DNA of 64,000 bases. Source: Pseudomonadota bacterium (lineage in GTDB: Bacteria; Pseudomonadota; Alphaproteobacteria; Acetobacterales; Acetobacteraceae). The position numbers and the translations under genes were made by a program. Numbering within the stretch: position 1 is the stretch's first letter; every line of letters starts with the position of its first letter. The stretch is taken from assembly GCA_021845985.1 (NCBI GenBank), contig JAJZES010000020.1, positions 1-64,000 on the forward strand. The letters run 5' to 3'. The notes under the pieces were generated by a model that saw nothing but the letters and a program-made list of their open reading frames with translations, was not told where the DNA came from and searched no databases. Positions 45,741 through 54,566 of the stretch are shown one piece after another.

Positions 45741-46124
45741 TCACGGCCGCCGCCGCGTCTTCGGCGCCAGCGTCGCCGCGTCCAGCGCCGCATGCAGTGC
45801 CGCCACCGTCTCGGGCGGCAGGCGGCGGATGGTCTGAGCCAGCCGGTTGGCCAGCGCCGTCTGCTCCGGGGCAAGGCCGGAGGTGTCCAGCACCACGCGC
45901 GGGTGCGACAGCCGGGCCAGCCGCGCCAGCTCCTCCGCCTCGTCCCAGATCAGCCCGAAGGCCTCGCACACCTGATGCACCAGCCCGGCGCTCGGCGCGC
46001 CGCGCTTGCCGTGCTCCAGCGCCGAGAGATAGGCGGCCGAGACCTGCAGCTGGCGGGCGAAGGCGCGCAGCGTCAGCCCCCGCGCCGCCCGCAGGGCACG
46101 CAGCCGCGCCCCGAACGGCGTCAC
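45741..46124 (-). CDS. Small HTH (XRE-type) DNA-binding protein
   Basis: Protein of 127 aa. Residues 1-65 make a Cro/C1-type helix-turn-helix (FGARLRALRAARGLTLRAFARQLQVSAAYLSALEHGKRG). The rest is helical and Ala/Leu-rich, of unknown role. Its GTG start at 46124 lies 10 nt beyond the stop of the Smr gene. Last gene of a minus-strand run. Target unknown. Confidence 0.82.
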   Translation of the reverse strand: MTPFGARLRALRAARGLTLRAFARQLQVSAAYLSALEHGKRGAPSAGLVHQVCEAFGLIWDEAEELARLARLSHPRVVLDTSGLAPEQTALANRLAQTIRRLPPETVAALHAALDAATLAPKTRRRP

Positions 46125-46134
46125 CCCGCGGGTC

Positions 46135-46665
46135 TCAGCGCGACCGGCGCAGCAGCAGCCGCACCGCGCCGACATTGGCCGCGTGCGGATGCACCGCCGC
46201 CAGCACCAGGGGACGCAGCTTCGGCTGGTTGAGCCAGAACGGCAATTCCCGGCGGATCACCCCGCCCGCGTCGCCGCTGCCGCGCCCGGTGATGATCTCG
46301 ACGCAGCGCACCCGGTCGCCATGCGCCGCGGCGAGAAACCCCTCCAGCGCATGATAGGCGCGCTGTGCCGTCTGGCCGTGCAGGTCGAGCGTGCGCACTG
46401 GCGCCAGCTTGCCCGCACGCAGCCGGTTCCACGAGCCGCCATCCAGCCCCGCCGGCGCCTCACCGACGCCGAGCGTCGCCGGCGGGGCGGGCACGCGCGG
46501 CGTGGCGGCGCGCGGCGGCGGCGGCGGCGGCGGGGCGGCAACCGGCGGCGGTACTATGTCGGGCAGCGGGAGCGGCGCGCGGCCGTCGAGCGGCGCTACC
46601 GTGTGGGCGAATATCGCCCAGTCACGGCTATCCTGCGCGGTCAGCGTTTTGGCGCGGCGTGGCAC
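46135..46665 (-). CDS. Smr-domain protein
   Basis: Protein of about 176 aa. The N-terminal third is Pro/Ala-rich and looks disordered (a run of Pro and Ala near residues 40-60). The C-terminal half is a Smr domain with LDLHGQTAQRAYHALEGFL and ITGRGSGDAGGVIRRELPFWL, the nuclease-type fold also found at the end of MutS2. The start is uncertain: GTG 46665 avoids overlapping the LUD gene, while ATG 46728 would overlap its 3' end by 23 nt. Confidence 0.85.
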   Translation of the reverse strand: MPRRAKTLTAQDSRDWAIFAHTVAPLDGRAPLPLPDIVPPPVAAPPPPPPPRAATPRVPAPPATLGVGEAPAGLDGGSWNRLRAGKLAPVRTLDLHGQTAQRAYHALEGFLAAAHGDRVRCVEIITGRGSGDAGGVIRRELPFWLNQPKLRPLVLAAVHPHAANVGAVRLLLRRSR

Positions 46666-46705
46666 CCGGCAGAGATAGGGGCAGCGACGCCGCGCCGGAA
46701 GCGGC

Positions 46706-47395
46706 TCAGTCGCGCGCCGCCGGATCATCCTCGATCAGCACCACATGCAGCCGCCGCGGGCCATGCGCGCCGAGTTCCAGCACGCTCTCGATGTCGGCCG
46801 AGCGCGACGGGCCGGTGACGAACATGACGTTGCGCGGCAGCATCCCGCCGCCGCCCTCGGCGCGCAGCAGATCCCACGCCTCCTCATAGGCGCCGACGAT
46901 GCGGCTGGCGCGCAGCACGACGATCTCGGTCTCGCACAGCAGGTTCAGCGTCGTCGGCCGCTCCGGGCCGCCGGGCAGCATCAGCGTGCCGGTCTCGGCG
47001 ACGCCGGCATAGCCGTGCTGCAGGCCGATCACGTCGGTCGCCTCGGCGCGGCCCTCTCGGATCGTCAGCCGCGGCTGTTGCGACCACGCCAGCGCGCGCA
47101 GCGCCGGATGCGGCGCCATCACCAGGACCGGGGCGAGGTTCTCGGCCGCCAGATAGTCGGCGACCGCACCCGGCACGTCGCCGGCCGCGGTGACCCGCGC
47201 CAGGGTCGCAAACTCGCGCTGCAGATACCCGGCGAACTGCTCGATCAGCGCCGGCCGCGGCAGGCGGGTGCGGGCGGGCAGCAGGTGCCGCGGATGCGCC
47301 GCCAGCCGCGCCCGCAGCGCCATGGCCTGATCCTCGGGCAGCGGCCCCCGGCGCAGGCCGCGGCGGATGCCGCCGAGGATGGCGTCGCGACTCAT
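46706..47395 (-). CDS. LUD-domain protein, second LutC-like
   Basis: Protein of 229 aa of the LutC family: N-terminal SRDAILGGIRRGLRR, central GYAGVAETGTLMLPGG and C-terminal GPSRSADIESVLELGAHGPRRLHVVLIED. It is a clear paralogue of lutC at 38.0 kb, 10 nt after a second lutB. No lutA lies beside them. They may form a separate complex, share LutA with the first operon, or act on another 2-hydroxyacid. Confidence 0.9.
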   Translation of the reverse strand: MSRDAILGGIRRGLRRGPLPEDQAMALRARLAAHPRHLLPARTRLPRPALIEQFAGYLQREFATLARVTAAGDVPGAVADYLAAENLAPVLVMAPHPALRALAWSQQPRLTIREGRAEATDVIGLQHGYAGVAETGTLMLPGGPERPTTLNLLCETEIVVLRASRIVGAYEEAWDLLRAEGGGGMLPRNVMFVTGPSRSADIESVLELGAHGPRRLHVVLIEDDPAARD

Positions 47396-47405
47396 CTGCC
47401 CACCC

Positions 47406-48836
47406 TCAACCGCCGACCCGCTGGCGCTCGGCGCGGGCATGGCGGGCAAAGAAGGTGTCGCCCTCCGGCGCCGGCAGGTCGCGCCCCTCGGTCCAGCCGC
47501 CGGCGAGCGGCAGATAGGCCAGCCGTCCGCGCCGCCGGCCGAGTATGCCGAGCACCGCCGCCCCGGCCCGCGTCGCCAGCCGATAGGCCGCCGGGCGGCG
47601 GGCGAACCACGCCCACAGCGCCAGATTGCGGCGCAGCGTGGCAGGCGTCAGATGGCGCTCGAACTCGCGCTCCCGCCAATGCCGCATCAGATTGGGCAGC
47701 GGGATCTTCACCGGACAGACGCTCTCGCATTTGCCGCAGAAGGTGCTGGCATTGGGCAACTGCCCGGCCTGATCGACGCCGATCAGGCTCGGTGTCAGCA
47801 CGCTGCCCATCGGACCTGGATAGACCCAGCCATAGCTGTGGCCGCCGACCGTGCCATAGACCGGGCAATGGTTCATGCAGGCGGCGCAGCGGATGCAGCG
47901 CAGCATGTCCTGGAACTCGGTGCCGACCATCGCCGAGCGGCCGTTGTCGAGCAGCACCACATGATACGCCGCCGGCCCGTCGGGATCGGCCGGGCGGCGG
48001 GCGCCGGTGGAGAACGTCGTATAGACCGAAGCGTCCTGCCCGGTCGCCGAGCGCGCCAGCAGACGCAGCAGTGTCGTCGCATCCTCAAGGGTCGGCACGA
48101 CTTTTTCGATACTGGCCAGCACGATATGCACCCGCGGCAGCGTCTGCGTCAGGTCGCCGTTGCCTTCGTTGGTGACCAGCACGCTGCTGCCGGTCTCGGC
48201 GACGAGGAAATTGGCGCCGGTGATGCCAACATCGGCGGCGAGGAATTGGGCGCGCAGCCGTGCCCGCGCCTCGGCCAGGATGTCGCGGCGCTCGCTGAAC
48301 ACCCGGTCGGCCGGCAGGTCGCGGTGCGCGGCGCGGAAACTCGCCTCCCAATCGGCGCGGTTGAGGTGGAAGGCCGGGGCGATGATGTGGCTCGGCGGTT
48401 CGTGACGGAGCTGGAGGATATATTCGCCGAGATCGGTCTCGACCGGAGTGACGCCGTTGGCGGCGAGGAAATCGTTGAGACCGATCTCCTCGCTGATCAT
48501 GCTTTTTCCCTTGGTCGCGGTGCGCGCGCCGGCCTCCTGACAGATTGCCAGTGCAGCGTCGCGCGCCGCCTCGGCGGTGGCGCACCAGTGTATGCGGCCG
48601 CCGGCGCGCTCGACATTGGCGGCGAAGGTGTCGAGATAGAAATCGAGATGGGCGAGGCTGTGGTCCTTGATCTGCTTTCCCGCCTCGCGCAGCGCCTCGA
48701 ACTCCGGCAGGGCGGCGACGGCGGCGGCGCGGCGGGCCGGAAAACCCGCCTGGGTGCGAGCGAGCGCCGTCTGCAGCCCGACATCCGCCATCGCCCGGTC
48801 GGCGTTCTGCTTGAACTGCGGGCTGGTGACGTGCAT
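47406..48836 (-). CDS. LutB-like iron-sulfur protein, second copy
   Basis: LutB paralogue of 476 aa with an N-terminal LUD-like domain and a ferredoxin-like part, CIRCAACMNHC and CGKCESVCPV. Unlike LutB at 38.7 kb, it keeps the usual CGxCxxVCP motif. The start MHVTSPQFKQN at 48836 is 16 nt after the kup stop. It pairs with the LUD gene downstream but has no LutA-type neighbour. Confidence 0.92.
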   Translation of the reverse strand: MHVTSPQFKQNADRAMADVGLQTALARTQAGFPARRAAAVAALPEFEALREAGKQIKDHSLAHLDFYLDTFAANVERAGGRIHWCATAEAARDAALAICQEAGARTATKGKSMISEEIGLNDFLAANGVTPVETDLGEYILQLRHEPPSHIIAPAFHLNRADWEASFRAAHRDLPADRVFSERRDILAEARARLRAQFLAADVGITGANFLVAETGSSVLVTNEGNGDLTQTLPRVHIVLASIEKVVPTLEDATTLLRLLARSATGQDASVYTTFSTGARRPADPDGPAAYHVVLLDNGRSAMVGTEFQDMLRCIRCAACMNHCPVYGTVGGHSYGWVYPGPMGSVLTPSLIGVDQAGQLPNASTFCGKCESVCPVKIPLPNLMRHWREREFERHLTPATLRRNLALWAWFARRPAAYRLATRAGAAVLGILGRRRGRLAYLPLAGGWTEGRDLPAPEGDTFFARHARAERQRVGG

Positions 48837-48852
48837 CGCGCGATTTTCCGGC

Positions 48853-50745
48853 TCAGATGGCGACGCGCACCCCAAGCTCGACCACGCGGTCGCTCGGGAT
48901 GCGGAAGAACTCGGTTGCCGACACCGCATTGCGCGCCATCACCAGGAACAGCCAGACCCGCCACAGCGGCAGCTTCGGCACCTGGGCGCGCACCACGGTC
49001 TCGCGGCCGAGGAAGTAGCTGACCTGCATCGGGTCGAAATCCACCCCCTGCGCCCGGCAGGCGGCGAGGTCGCGCGGCAGGTTGGGGCTTTCCATGAAGC
49101 CGTAGCGGATGGTGACGCGGTGGATGCCCGGCGCCAGCTCCTCGACCGCCGAACGCTCAGCCGCCGGCACCTCCGGCACGTCGAGGTTGGTGACGGTGAC
49201 GAACACCACCTTCTCGTGCAGCACCTTGTTGTGCTTGAGATTGTGCAGCAGCGCGCCGGGCACGTAGTCCGGGTTGCCGGTGAGGAACACGGCGATGCCC
49301 GGCACCCGCACGGTACGCGACTGCGGCAGCCGGGCGAGGAAAGAGGCGAGCGGCAGGCTGTCCATCCGCCAACGCGACAGCATCAGATCGCGCCCGCGCT
49401 TCCACGAGGTCATAAGCGCCAGCAGGGCGATGCCGAGCACCAGCGGCACATAGCCGCCCTCCGGCACTTTCAGCAGGTTGGCGGCGAAGAACACGCTGTC
49501 GATGACGAAGAAGGCGCCGAACACGGCGAAGCTGGCCAGGGTGGACCAGCCGAGCCGGGCGCGGAACACCTCGGCGGCCAGCACACAGGTAGACATGAAG
49601 GTGCCGGTGACGGCGATGCCATAGGCGGCGGCGAGGTTGTCGCTGGTCTTGAACGCCAGCACCAGCACCAGCACGCCGAGCAGCAGCGCCATGTTGACCT
49701 GCGGCACGTAGATCTGCCCCTCCTCGGTGGCGCTGGTGTGGCGCACCGTCATGCGCGGCAGGAAGCCGAGCTGCATGCATTGCCGGGCGATCGAATAGGC
49801 GCCGGAAATCAGCGCCTGACTAGCGATCACGGTGGCCAGCGTGGCGAGGATCACCAGCGGCAGACGCAGCCAGGGCGGGGCCAGCAGAAAGAACGGGCTT
49901 TCCAGCGCCGCCGGATCGGCCAGCACCAGCGCCCCCTGGCCGAAATAGTTCAGCACCAGACAGGGCAGCACGAACCACAGCCAGGCGGCACGGATCGGGC
50001 GGGCGCCGAAATGCCCCATATCGGCATACAGCGCCTCCGCCCCGGTCACCGCCAGCACCACCGAGCCGAGGGCGACGAAGGCGAGCCAGCCATAATGCAG
50101 GCACAGTTCGACGGCATAGCTCGGCGACAGCGCCAGCAGCACCGTCGGGTTGTGCAGGATCGCCAGCGCGCCGAGCAGGCCGATGGCGGTGAACCAAACC
50201 ACCATGACCGGGCCGAACACCCGCCCGACGCTGCCGGTGCCGCGGTACTGCACCGCGAACAGCACGACGATGATCACCACCGAAATCGGCAGGATCACTT
50301 CCTTCAGCGGCGGGGCGACGATCTCCAGCCCCTCCACCGCCGACAGCACCGAAATCGCCGGGGTGATGACGCCGTCGCCGAAAAACAGACAAGCGCCGCC
50401 GATGCCGACCAGCGCCAGCGTTGCCCGCAGCCGTGGATTGCCGACGACGCGCTGGGCCAGCGCCATCAAGGCGAGGATGCCGCCTTCGCCGCGGTTGTCG
50501 GCGCGCATCACCAGCAGCACATATTTGACGGTGACGATCAGCACCAGCGACCAGAAGATCAGCGACAGGATGCCGAGCACCTCCCAGGCGGCGAAGCCGA
50601 CATGGCGGAAATGGTCGAGGCTCGCCTTGAAGGCATACAGCGGGCTGGTGCCGATGTCGCCGTACACGACCCCGAGCACGCCAAGCAGCACCGCCAGGCG
50701 CAGCTTCGCCGGCGGCGCTGCCTCGGCTGTGACCGCGACGGTCAA
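48853..50745 (-). CDS. kup: KUP-family potassium uptake protein
   Basis: Potassium/proton symporter of about 630 aa. It begins [24 protein letters not shown], a hallmark of the family, followed by about 12 membrane helices and a C-terminal cytosolic domain. The start is uncertain; TTG at 50745 gives a family-normal length, and no ATG in frame is available between it and the yggS stop except within that gene. It heads the run kup-lutB2-lutC2-smr-xre. Confidence 0.93.
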   Translation of the reverse strand: MTVAVTAEAAPPAKLRLAVLLGVLGVVYGDIGTSPLYAFKASLDHFRHVGFAAWEVLGILSLIFWSLVLIVTVKYVLLVMRADNRGEGGILALMALAQRVVGNPRLRATLALVGIGGACLFFGDGVITPAISVLSAVEGLEIVAPPLKEVILPISVVIIVVLFAVQYRGTGSVGRVFGPVMVVWFTAIGLLGALAILHNPTVLLALSPSYAVELCLHYGWLAFVALGSVVLAVTGAEALYADMGHFGARPIRAAWLWFVLPCLVLNYFGQGALVLADPAALESPFFLLAPPWLRLPLVILATLATVIASQALISGAYSIARQCMQLGFLPRMTVRHTSATEEGQIYVPQVNMALLLGVLVLVLAFKTSDNLAAAYGIAVTGTFMSTCVLAAEVFRARLGWSTLASFAVFGAFFVIDSVFFAANLLKVPEGGYVPLVLGIALLALMTSWKRGRDLMLSRWRMDSLPLASFLARLPQSRTVRVPGIAVFLTGNPDYVPGALLHNLKHNKVLHEKVVFVTVTNLDVPEVPAAERSAVEELAPGIHRVTIRYGFMESPNLPRDLAACRAQGVDFDPMQVSYFLGRETVVRAQVPKLPLWRVWLFLVMARNAVSATEFFRIPSDRVVELGVRVAI

Positions 50746-50860
50746 GCGCTGCCCCGTCGGCGGCAGTTGTTCATCGTTTGTGCATCCGCACTGTGACCGG
50801 CGGACGCATACGCTTGCGACCTGTCGGGTGCAACAGCATCGTCCGGCCCGGCATGGCGGC

Positions 50861-51538
50861 TCACCCTGCCGGCCGATGGCCAAAGATGGCGGTGCCGACG
50901 CGGACATGGGTGGCGCCGTGGGCGATGGCGGTCTCGAAATCGGCCGACATGCCCATCGACAGCACCGACAGCCCATGCCGGGCGGCGAGCGTCGCCAGGG
51001 CGGCGAAATGCGGCGCCGGATCGCCCTCGGCCGGCGGAACGCACATCAGCCCGACCAGCGCGGCACCGAAGCGACCGCGGCAGGCGGCGATGAAGTCCTC
51101 CGCCGCCTCTGGCGCGATACCGGATTTCTGCGCTTCGCGGCCGGTATTGACCTGGATCAGCAGGCGCGGCAGGCGGCCGGCACGCTGGGCGGCGGCGTCG
51201 ATGGCGTCGGCCAGGGCGGGACGGTCCAGCGACTCGATGACATCGGCCAGCCGCACCGCCTCGCGCGCCTTGTTGGTCTGCAGGCCGCCGATCAGATGCA
51301 GCCGCAGCGCGGGATATGCCGGGCGCAGGGCGGGGTATTTGGCGGCGGCTTCCTGCACCCGGTTTTCCGCGAACAGCGTCTGGCCGGCGGCGAGCACAGC
51401 GACAACCGCTGCCGGCGGATGGGTCTTGGCGACGGCGACCAGGGCGACATCCTCGGCCCGCCGCCCGGCCCGCGCGGCGGCGGCAGCGATGCGGGCACGG
51501 ATGGTGGCGAGGCGTTCGGCAATGGCGGAGGTGGACAT
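50861..51538 (-). CDS. YggS/PLPBP-family pyridoxal-phosphate homeostasis protein
   Basis: PLP-binding protein of 225 aa, an alanine-racemase-like barrel without enzymatic activity in characterised members that buffers PLP levels. PLP Lys is K38 (LVAVAKTHP), with [20 protein letters not shown] and [27 protein letters not shown] as family blocks. Its ATG (51536-51538, minus strand) overlaps the ATG of the divergent thiE-like gene by two bases. Confidence 0.95.
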   Translation of the reverse strand: MSTSAIAERLATIRARIAAAAARAGRRAEDVALVAVAKTHPPAAVVAVLAAGQTLFAENRVQEAAAKYPALRPAYPALRLHLIGGLQTNKAREAVRLADVIESLDRPALADAIDAAAQRAGRLPRLLIQVNTGREAQKSGIAPEAAEDFIAACRGRFGAALVGLMCVPPAEGDPAPHFAALATLAARHGLSVLSMGMSADFETAIAHGATHVRVGTAIFGHRPAG

Positions 51539-52124
51539 GGATGAAAAGCTGCTGACTTGGGCGCGGGCGGTCAAGGTGCGGCAGGGCCGCGTCGGCCGGG
51601 CGGCCTGCCCGGTGCTGTGGCTGTTCACCGATGCGCGGCGGCTGGCCGAGCCGCTGGCGGCGATCCGGCGACTGCCGCGCGGCCTCGGCGGGGTGGTGCT
51701 GCGCGATGCGGCCGGCCGGCCGGACCGGGCGGCACAGGTGGCGCGGCTGTGCCGGGCGCGGCGGCTCGGCCTGTCGGTGGGCGGCGACTGGCGGCTGGCG
51801 GCGTCGCTCGGCGCCGGCGTGCATCTGCGCGACGGGCGCCGGCCGGCCGGGATGCCGCGCTGGCTGCCGGCGCTGACCAGTTCGGCGCATGACGTTGCCG
51901 GGCTGCTGCGGGCGCGGCGGGCCGGGGTGGCGCTGGCATTCCTGTCGCCGGCGTTCACCACTGCCAGCCATCCGGGCGCCACGCCGCTGGGCTTGTTGCG
52001 CTGGGCGCGCGCAGCCCGCGCCGGCGGCGGCGCGGCGGCGCTGGGCGGCGTCGATGGGACGACGGTGCGGCGGGTGCCGGCGGCGCCGTGCCGGGGCGCC
52101 GGGGCGATTTCGGCGCTCCTCTAG
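51537..52124 (+). CDS. ThiE-like (thiamine phosphate synthase family) protein
   Basis: Protein of 195 aa with a TIM-barrel pattern resembling thiamine phosphate synthases: LWLFTDARRL, GVVLRDAAGRP, LGLSVGGDWRLAASLGAGVHLRD, TSSAHDVAGLLRARRAGVALAFLSPAFTTASHPGATPLG and ALGGVDGTTVRRV. It is short and Ala/Arg-rich, and the diphosphate-binding residues are only partly recognisable, so it may be a divergent TenI-like relative. The start is uncertain because the given ATG lies on the divergent yggS ATG; a later GTG is possible. Confidence 0.7.
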   Translation: MDEKLLTWARAVKVRQGRVGRAACPVLWLFTDARRLAEPLAAIRRLPRGLGGVVLRDAAGRPDRAAQVARLCRARRLGLSVGGDWRLAASLGAGVHLRDGRRPAGMPRWLPALTSSAHDVAGLLRARRAGVALAFLSPAFTTASHPGATPLGLLRWARAARAGGGAAALGGVDGTTVRRVPAAPCRGAGAISALL

Positions 52125-52466
52125 TCGCTCCAACGATCGATGCAGTGCAGTGTGATCGCCGGCAGCAGCGCGGCTGTGCCATGGTCCGATCGCGCGGGCT
52201 GGGCTGTGTCCGGTCCGACGTTTGGCGTTGATCCGGCCGGCGGCCCGGACGCGGCGCCGTGATATTCCAGCCACAGTGTCTCGACAACGCCACCACAGCC
52301 TCGGTTAGGCGATTGCAGGTTCGTGAAACCTGCGTCAGAAATGAGCGTGCGCCATCGATGTCGAAACCGTGAGGATCGGGGAACAGCCCCGCCTTCGCCC
52401 AGATCGGCTCTCGGCAGGCATGCGATAGGCCGGCGTCGCCGGTCGAATGACAATGTGGAGGAGTGG
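52125..52466. other. Porin upstream region, no gene seen
   Basis: 342 bp without a recognisable gene. It contains an inverted repeat GCAGGTT/AACCTGC (52315-52333, loop CGTGA), which could be a leader hairpin or a binding site. The porin ribosome-binding site GGAGGAG lies at its end. ORFs across it are extensions of neighbouring frames. Confidence 0.4.
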
Positions 52467-53741
52467 ATGCGTAAACTTCTTCTTGCCGGGGTCGCCCTTG
52501 GGGCGGTTGCGGCGATGGTCGGGCCGGCTTTTGCCGATGATGCGCCGGCTGCGGTTTTCCCGGTTACCAGCGAGACTGATCTGGCGGGCGTCAACGGACC
52601 GTCGCTGAACGGGGCTGCGCCCGGCTCAGTGCAGGTGAACCTCGGCGGCCGGACGTTCTCGGCGTTGTGGTTCCAGAACAATCCGTCGGGCACGGCGTCG
52701 TGGAACAGGTCGCCGCAGCCTCAGTTCATGAGCTACTTCTTCCTGTACCCTGGCTTTGACTACGCCTCGCCGAGCGGCGTGCATTTCGGCGCCAACGCCG
52801 AAATCCGGGTGACCAGCGCGACGCAGGGTGGCGGTGTAGGCGGCAATTTGAACTCGCCGGTTCCCTGGATCCATCAGGCGCAGACCTACGTGTCGAGCGC
52901 CCAGTTCGGTAAGGTGCAGTTCGGCGAAGTGTCGGGCGCCTTGGTGCAGAACGCGGTCGGCACCGGCGACGACTTCGGCAGCGGCGTGTTCTTCGCCTGG
53001 TACGGCACCAGCCCGTATGTCCCCTGGGTGATGGCCGACTCGGTCGATAACTACGTGACCGGCCAGAAGGTGGTCTATACGACCCCGACCTTCTCCGGCT
53101 TTACCGCGGCGATTTCGTATCAGCCGCAGCCGGTTGCGCTGAACTACGCCGACAACCTGACGAGCGACCAGTTGCCAGGTGCAACCGGCCTGCTCAGCAA
53201 GAACCGGGTCGAACTGGCCGGCAAGTATGCCGGCAATTTCGGCGCTGTCGGGGTCAAAGTGAACGCCGGCTACGTGTTCTCCGGCGCGGAGAAGTCGGGC
53301 GACGCGGTGATCGCGCAGGACGTCAGCTACGGCAACGGCGGTATCGAGTTGCACGTCGCCGGGTTCGAGTTGGAAGGCAGCGTGTCTTCCGGCAAGTTCA
53401 ACCCGAACCTGACCGACAACGGCAACCCGGACGGCCCGCTCGCGGTCGGCGCAAAGGGCACCACCGCCTATGTCGCCGGCGCCGGTTATGCAACCGGACC
53501 GATCAAGTTCGGTGCCGTCTATTACGGCGTCCAATACGACGCCTCGGACTTCGGCGGCACGATGGGCAAGACCGGCCACATCAGCGGTGAGGGTCTTGGC
53601 GCCAGCTACACGGTTGGACCGGGAGTGGTGGCCTATTTCGACGCTATCCGGGCCAATTTCGACACGGTCAGCCCGGCGACCGGAAGCTATGGCACGCAGC
53701 ATCCGGCGGGCCTCGGCATCGGCACCTACTTCACTTGGTGA
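52467..53741 (+). CDS. Outer-membrane porin
   Basis: Protein of 424 aa with a 23-residue signal peptide (MRKLLLAGVALGAVAAMVGPAFA). Its mature sequence is full of alternating aromatic/polar beta-strands, and a terminal aromatic residue (GIGTYFTW) marks it as a Bam substrate. Overall it looks like the alphaproteobacterial general-porin type. Its base composition is milder than that of its neighbours, as often seen in highly expressed porins. The start ATG follows GGAGGAG. Confidence 0.88.
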   Translation: MRKLLLAGVALGAVAAMVGPAFADDAPAAVFPVTSETDLAGVNGPSLNGAAPGSVQVNLGGRTFSALWFQNNPSGTASWNRSPQPQFMSYFFLYPGFDYASPSGVHFGANAEIRVTSATQGGGVGGNLNSPVPWIHQAQTYVSSAQFGKVQFGEVSGALVQNAVGTGDDFGSGVFFAWYGTSPYVPWVMADSVDNYVTGQKVVYTTPTFSGFTAAISYQPQPVALNYADNLTSDQLPGATGLLSKNRVELAGKYAGNFGAVGVKVNAGYVFSGAEKSGDAVIAQDVSYGNGGIELHVAGFELEGSVSSGKFNPNLTDNGNPDGPLAVGAKGTTAYVAGAGYATGPIKFGAVYYGVQYDASDFGGTMGKTGHISGEGLGASYTVGPGVVAYFDAIRANFDTVSPATGSYGTQHPAGLGIGTYFTW

Positions 53742-53746
53742 TCACG

Positions 53747-53768
53747 CAGCCGCGCTTCGGCGCGGCTG
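53747..53768 (+). terminator. Terminator hairpin after the porin gene
   Basis: CAGCCGCGC and GCGCGGCTG form a perfect 9-bp stem capped by TTCG, a very stable tetraloop with C-G closing pair, 6 bp after the porin stop. It is followed by TCG rather than a T-run. Confidence 0.65.
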
Positions 53769-53921
53769 TCGTACGCGGTTCGGGCGGGATGGGGGGCAAC
53801 CTCCGTCCCGCTCAACTTTTGCGGGCGTGTCGGCGCAGGCCAGGGCGCATGTTGCTGCGCTTGGCCCACCCTCACATTTGCGCTAAACAGTGAATGCGCG
53901 ATGGTGAAAGTCTGGGGTCTC

Positions 53922-54497
53922 ATGAGCAATGATCGTCTGGCCCGGCACACAGCGGTGGCGCGTCGATGGCGCGTTGTTGTCGGCGGCGGCGGCGTGTCGG
54001 CGTTGCTCGCGCTCGCCGGCTGTGGTGGTGGGCCGCCACCTCAGGAGGGCAGCCTGCGATCGATCGTGACTCAGCCACCCTGGGAATCGTCGCAGCCAGG
54101 CATGGCCTCCAGCAACGGCTCGTTGTTCGACTTTGCCAGCAAGCGGCCGGCGGCGGGTGGCGAAGGACAGGGTCTCGGCGTCAACGCCTATCTCTGGCGC
54201 GGCGCGCTCGACACGCTGTCATTCATGCCGTTGGCATCGGCCGACCCGTTCGGCGGGGTCATCATCACCGACTGGTACACCCCGCCCTCGGCAAGCGACG
54301 AGCGGTTCAAGGCGACCGCCTATATTCTCGGCCGGGAGTTGCGGGCAGACGGCGTGAAGGTGTCGATCTATCGGCAGGTTGAACAGAATGGCAACTGGGT
54401 CGATGCGCCGGTGGCAACGAACACCGCGCCCGAAATCGAGAACAAAGTGCTGGCCAAGGCGCGTGAATTGCGGGCGCAGTCGGCCTCAAACCAGTAG
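53922..54497 (+). CDS. DUF3576-family lipoprotein
   Basis: Lipoprotein of 191 aa: a basic N-terminus, a hydrophobic stretch and lipobox LALAGC with C34 as the lipidated residue. The family block VNAYLWRGALDTLSFMPLASADPFGGVIITDWY follows. DUF3576 genes usually precede leuS and lptE in alphaproteobacteria, as here, hinting at a part in outer-membrane assembly, but no function is established. ATG 53922 is preferred over 53901 for its nearby GGGG. Confidence 0.88.
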   Translation: MSNDRLARHTAVARRWRVVVGGGGVSALLALAGCGGGPPPQEGSLRSIVTQPPWESSQPGMASSNGSLFDFASKRPAAGGEGQGLGVNAYLWRGALDTLSFMPLASADPFGGVIITDWYTPPSASDERFKATAYILGRELRADGVKVSIYRQVEQNGNWVDAPVATNTAPEIENKVLAKARELRAQSASNQ

Positions 54498-54566
54498 GCC
54501 CGCGGTTGCCTGACGACGTGTTCTGAACGATAGAGGCGGCAGAAGCAGTCGAGTACCCGCCAAACA

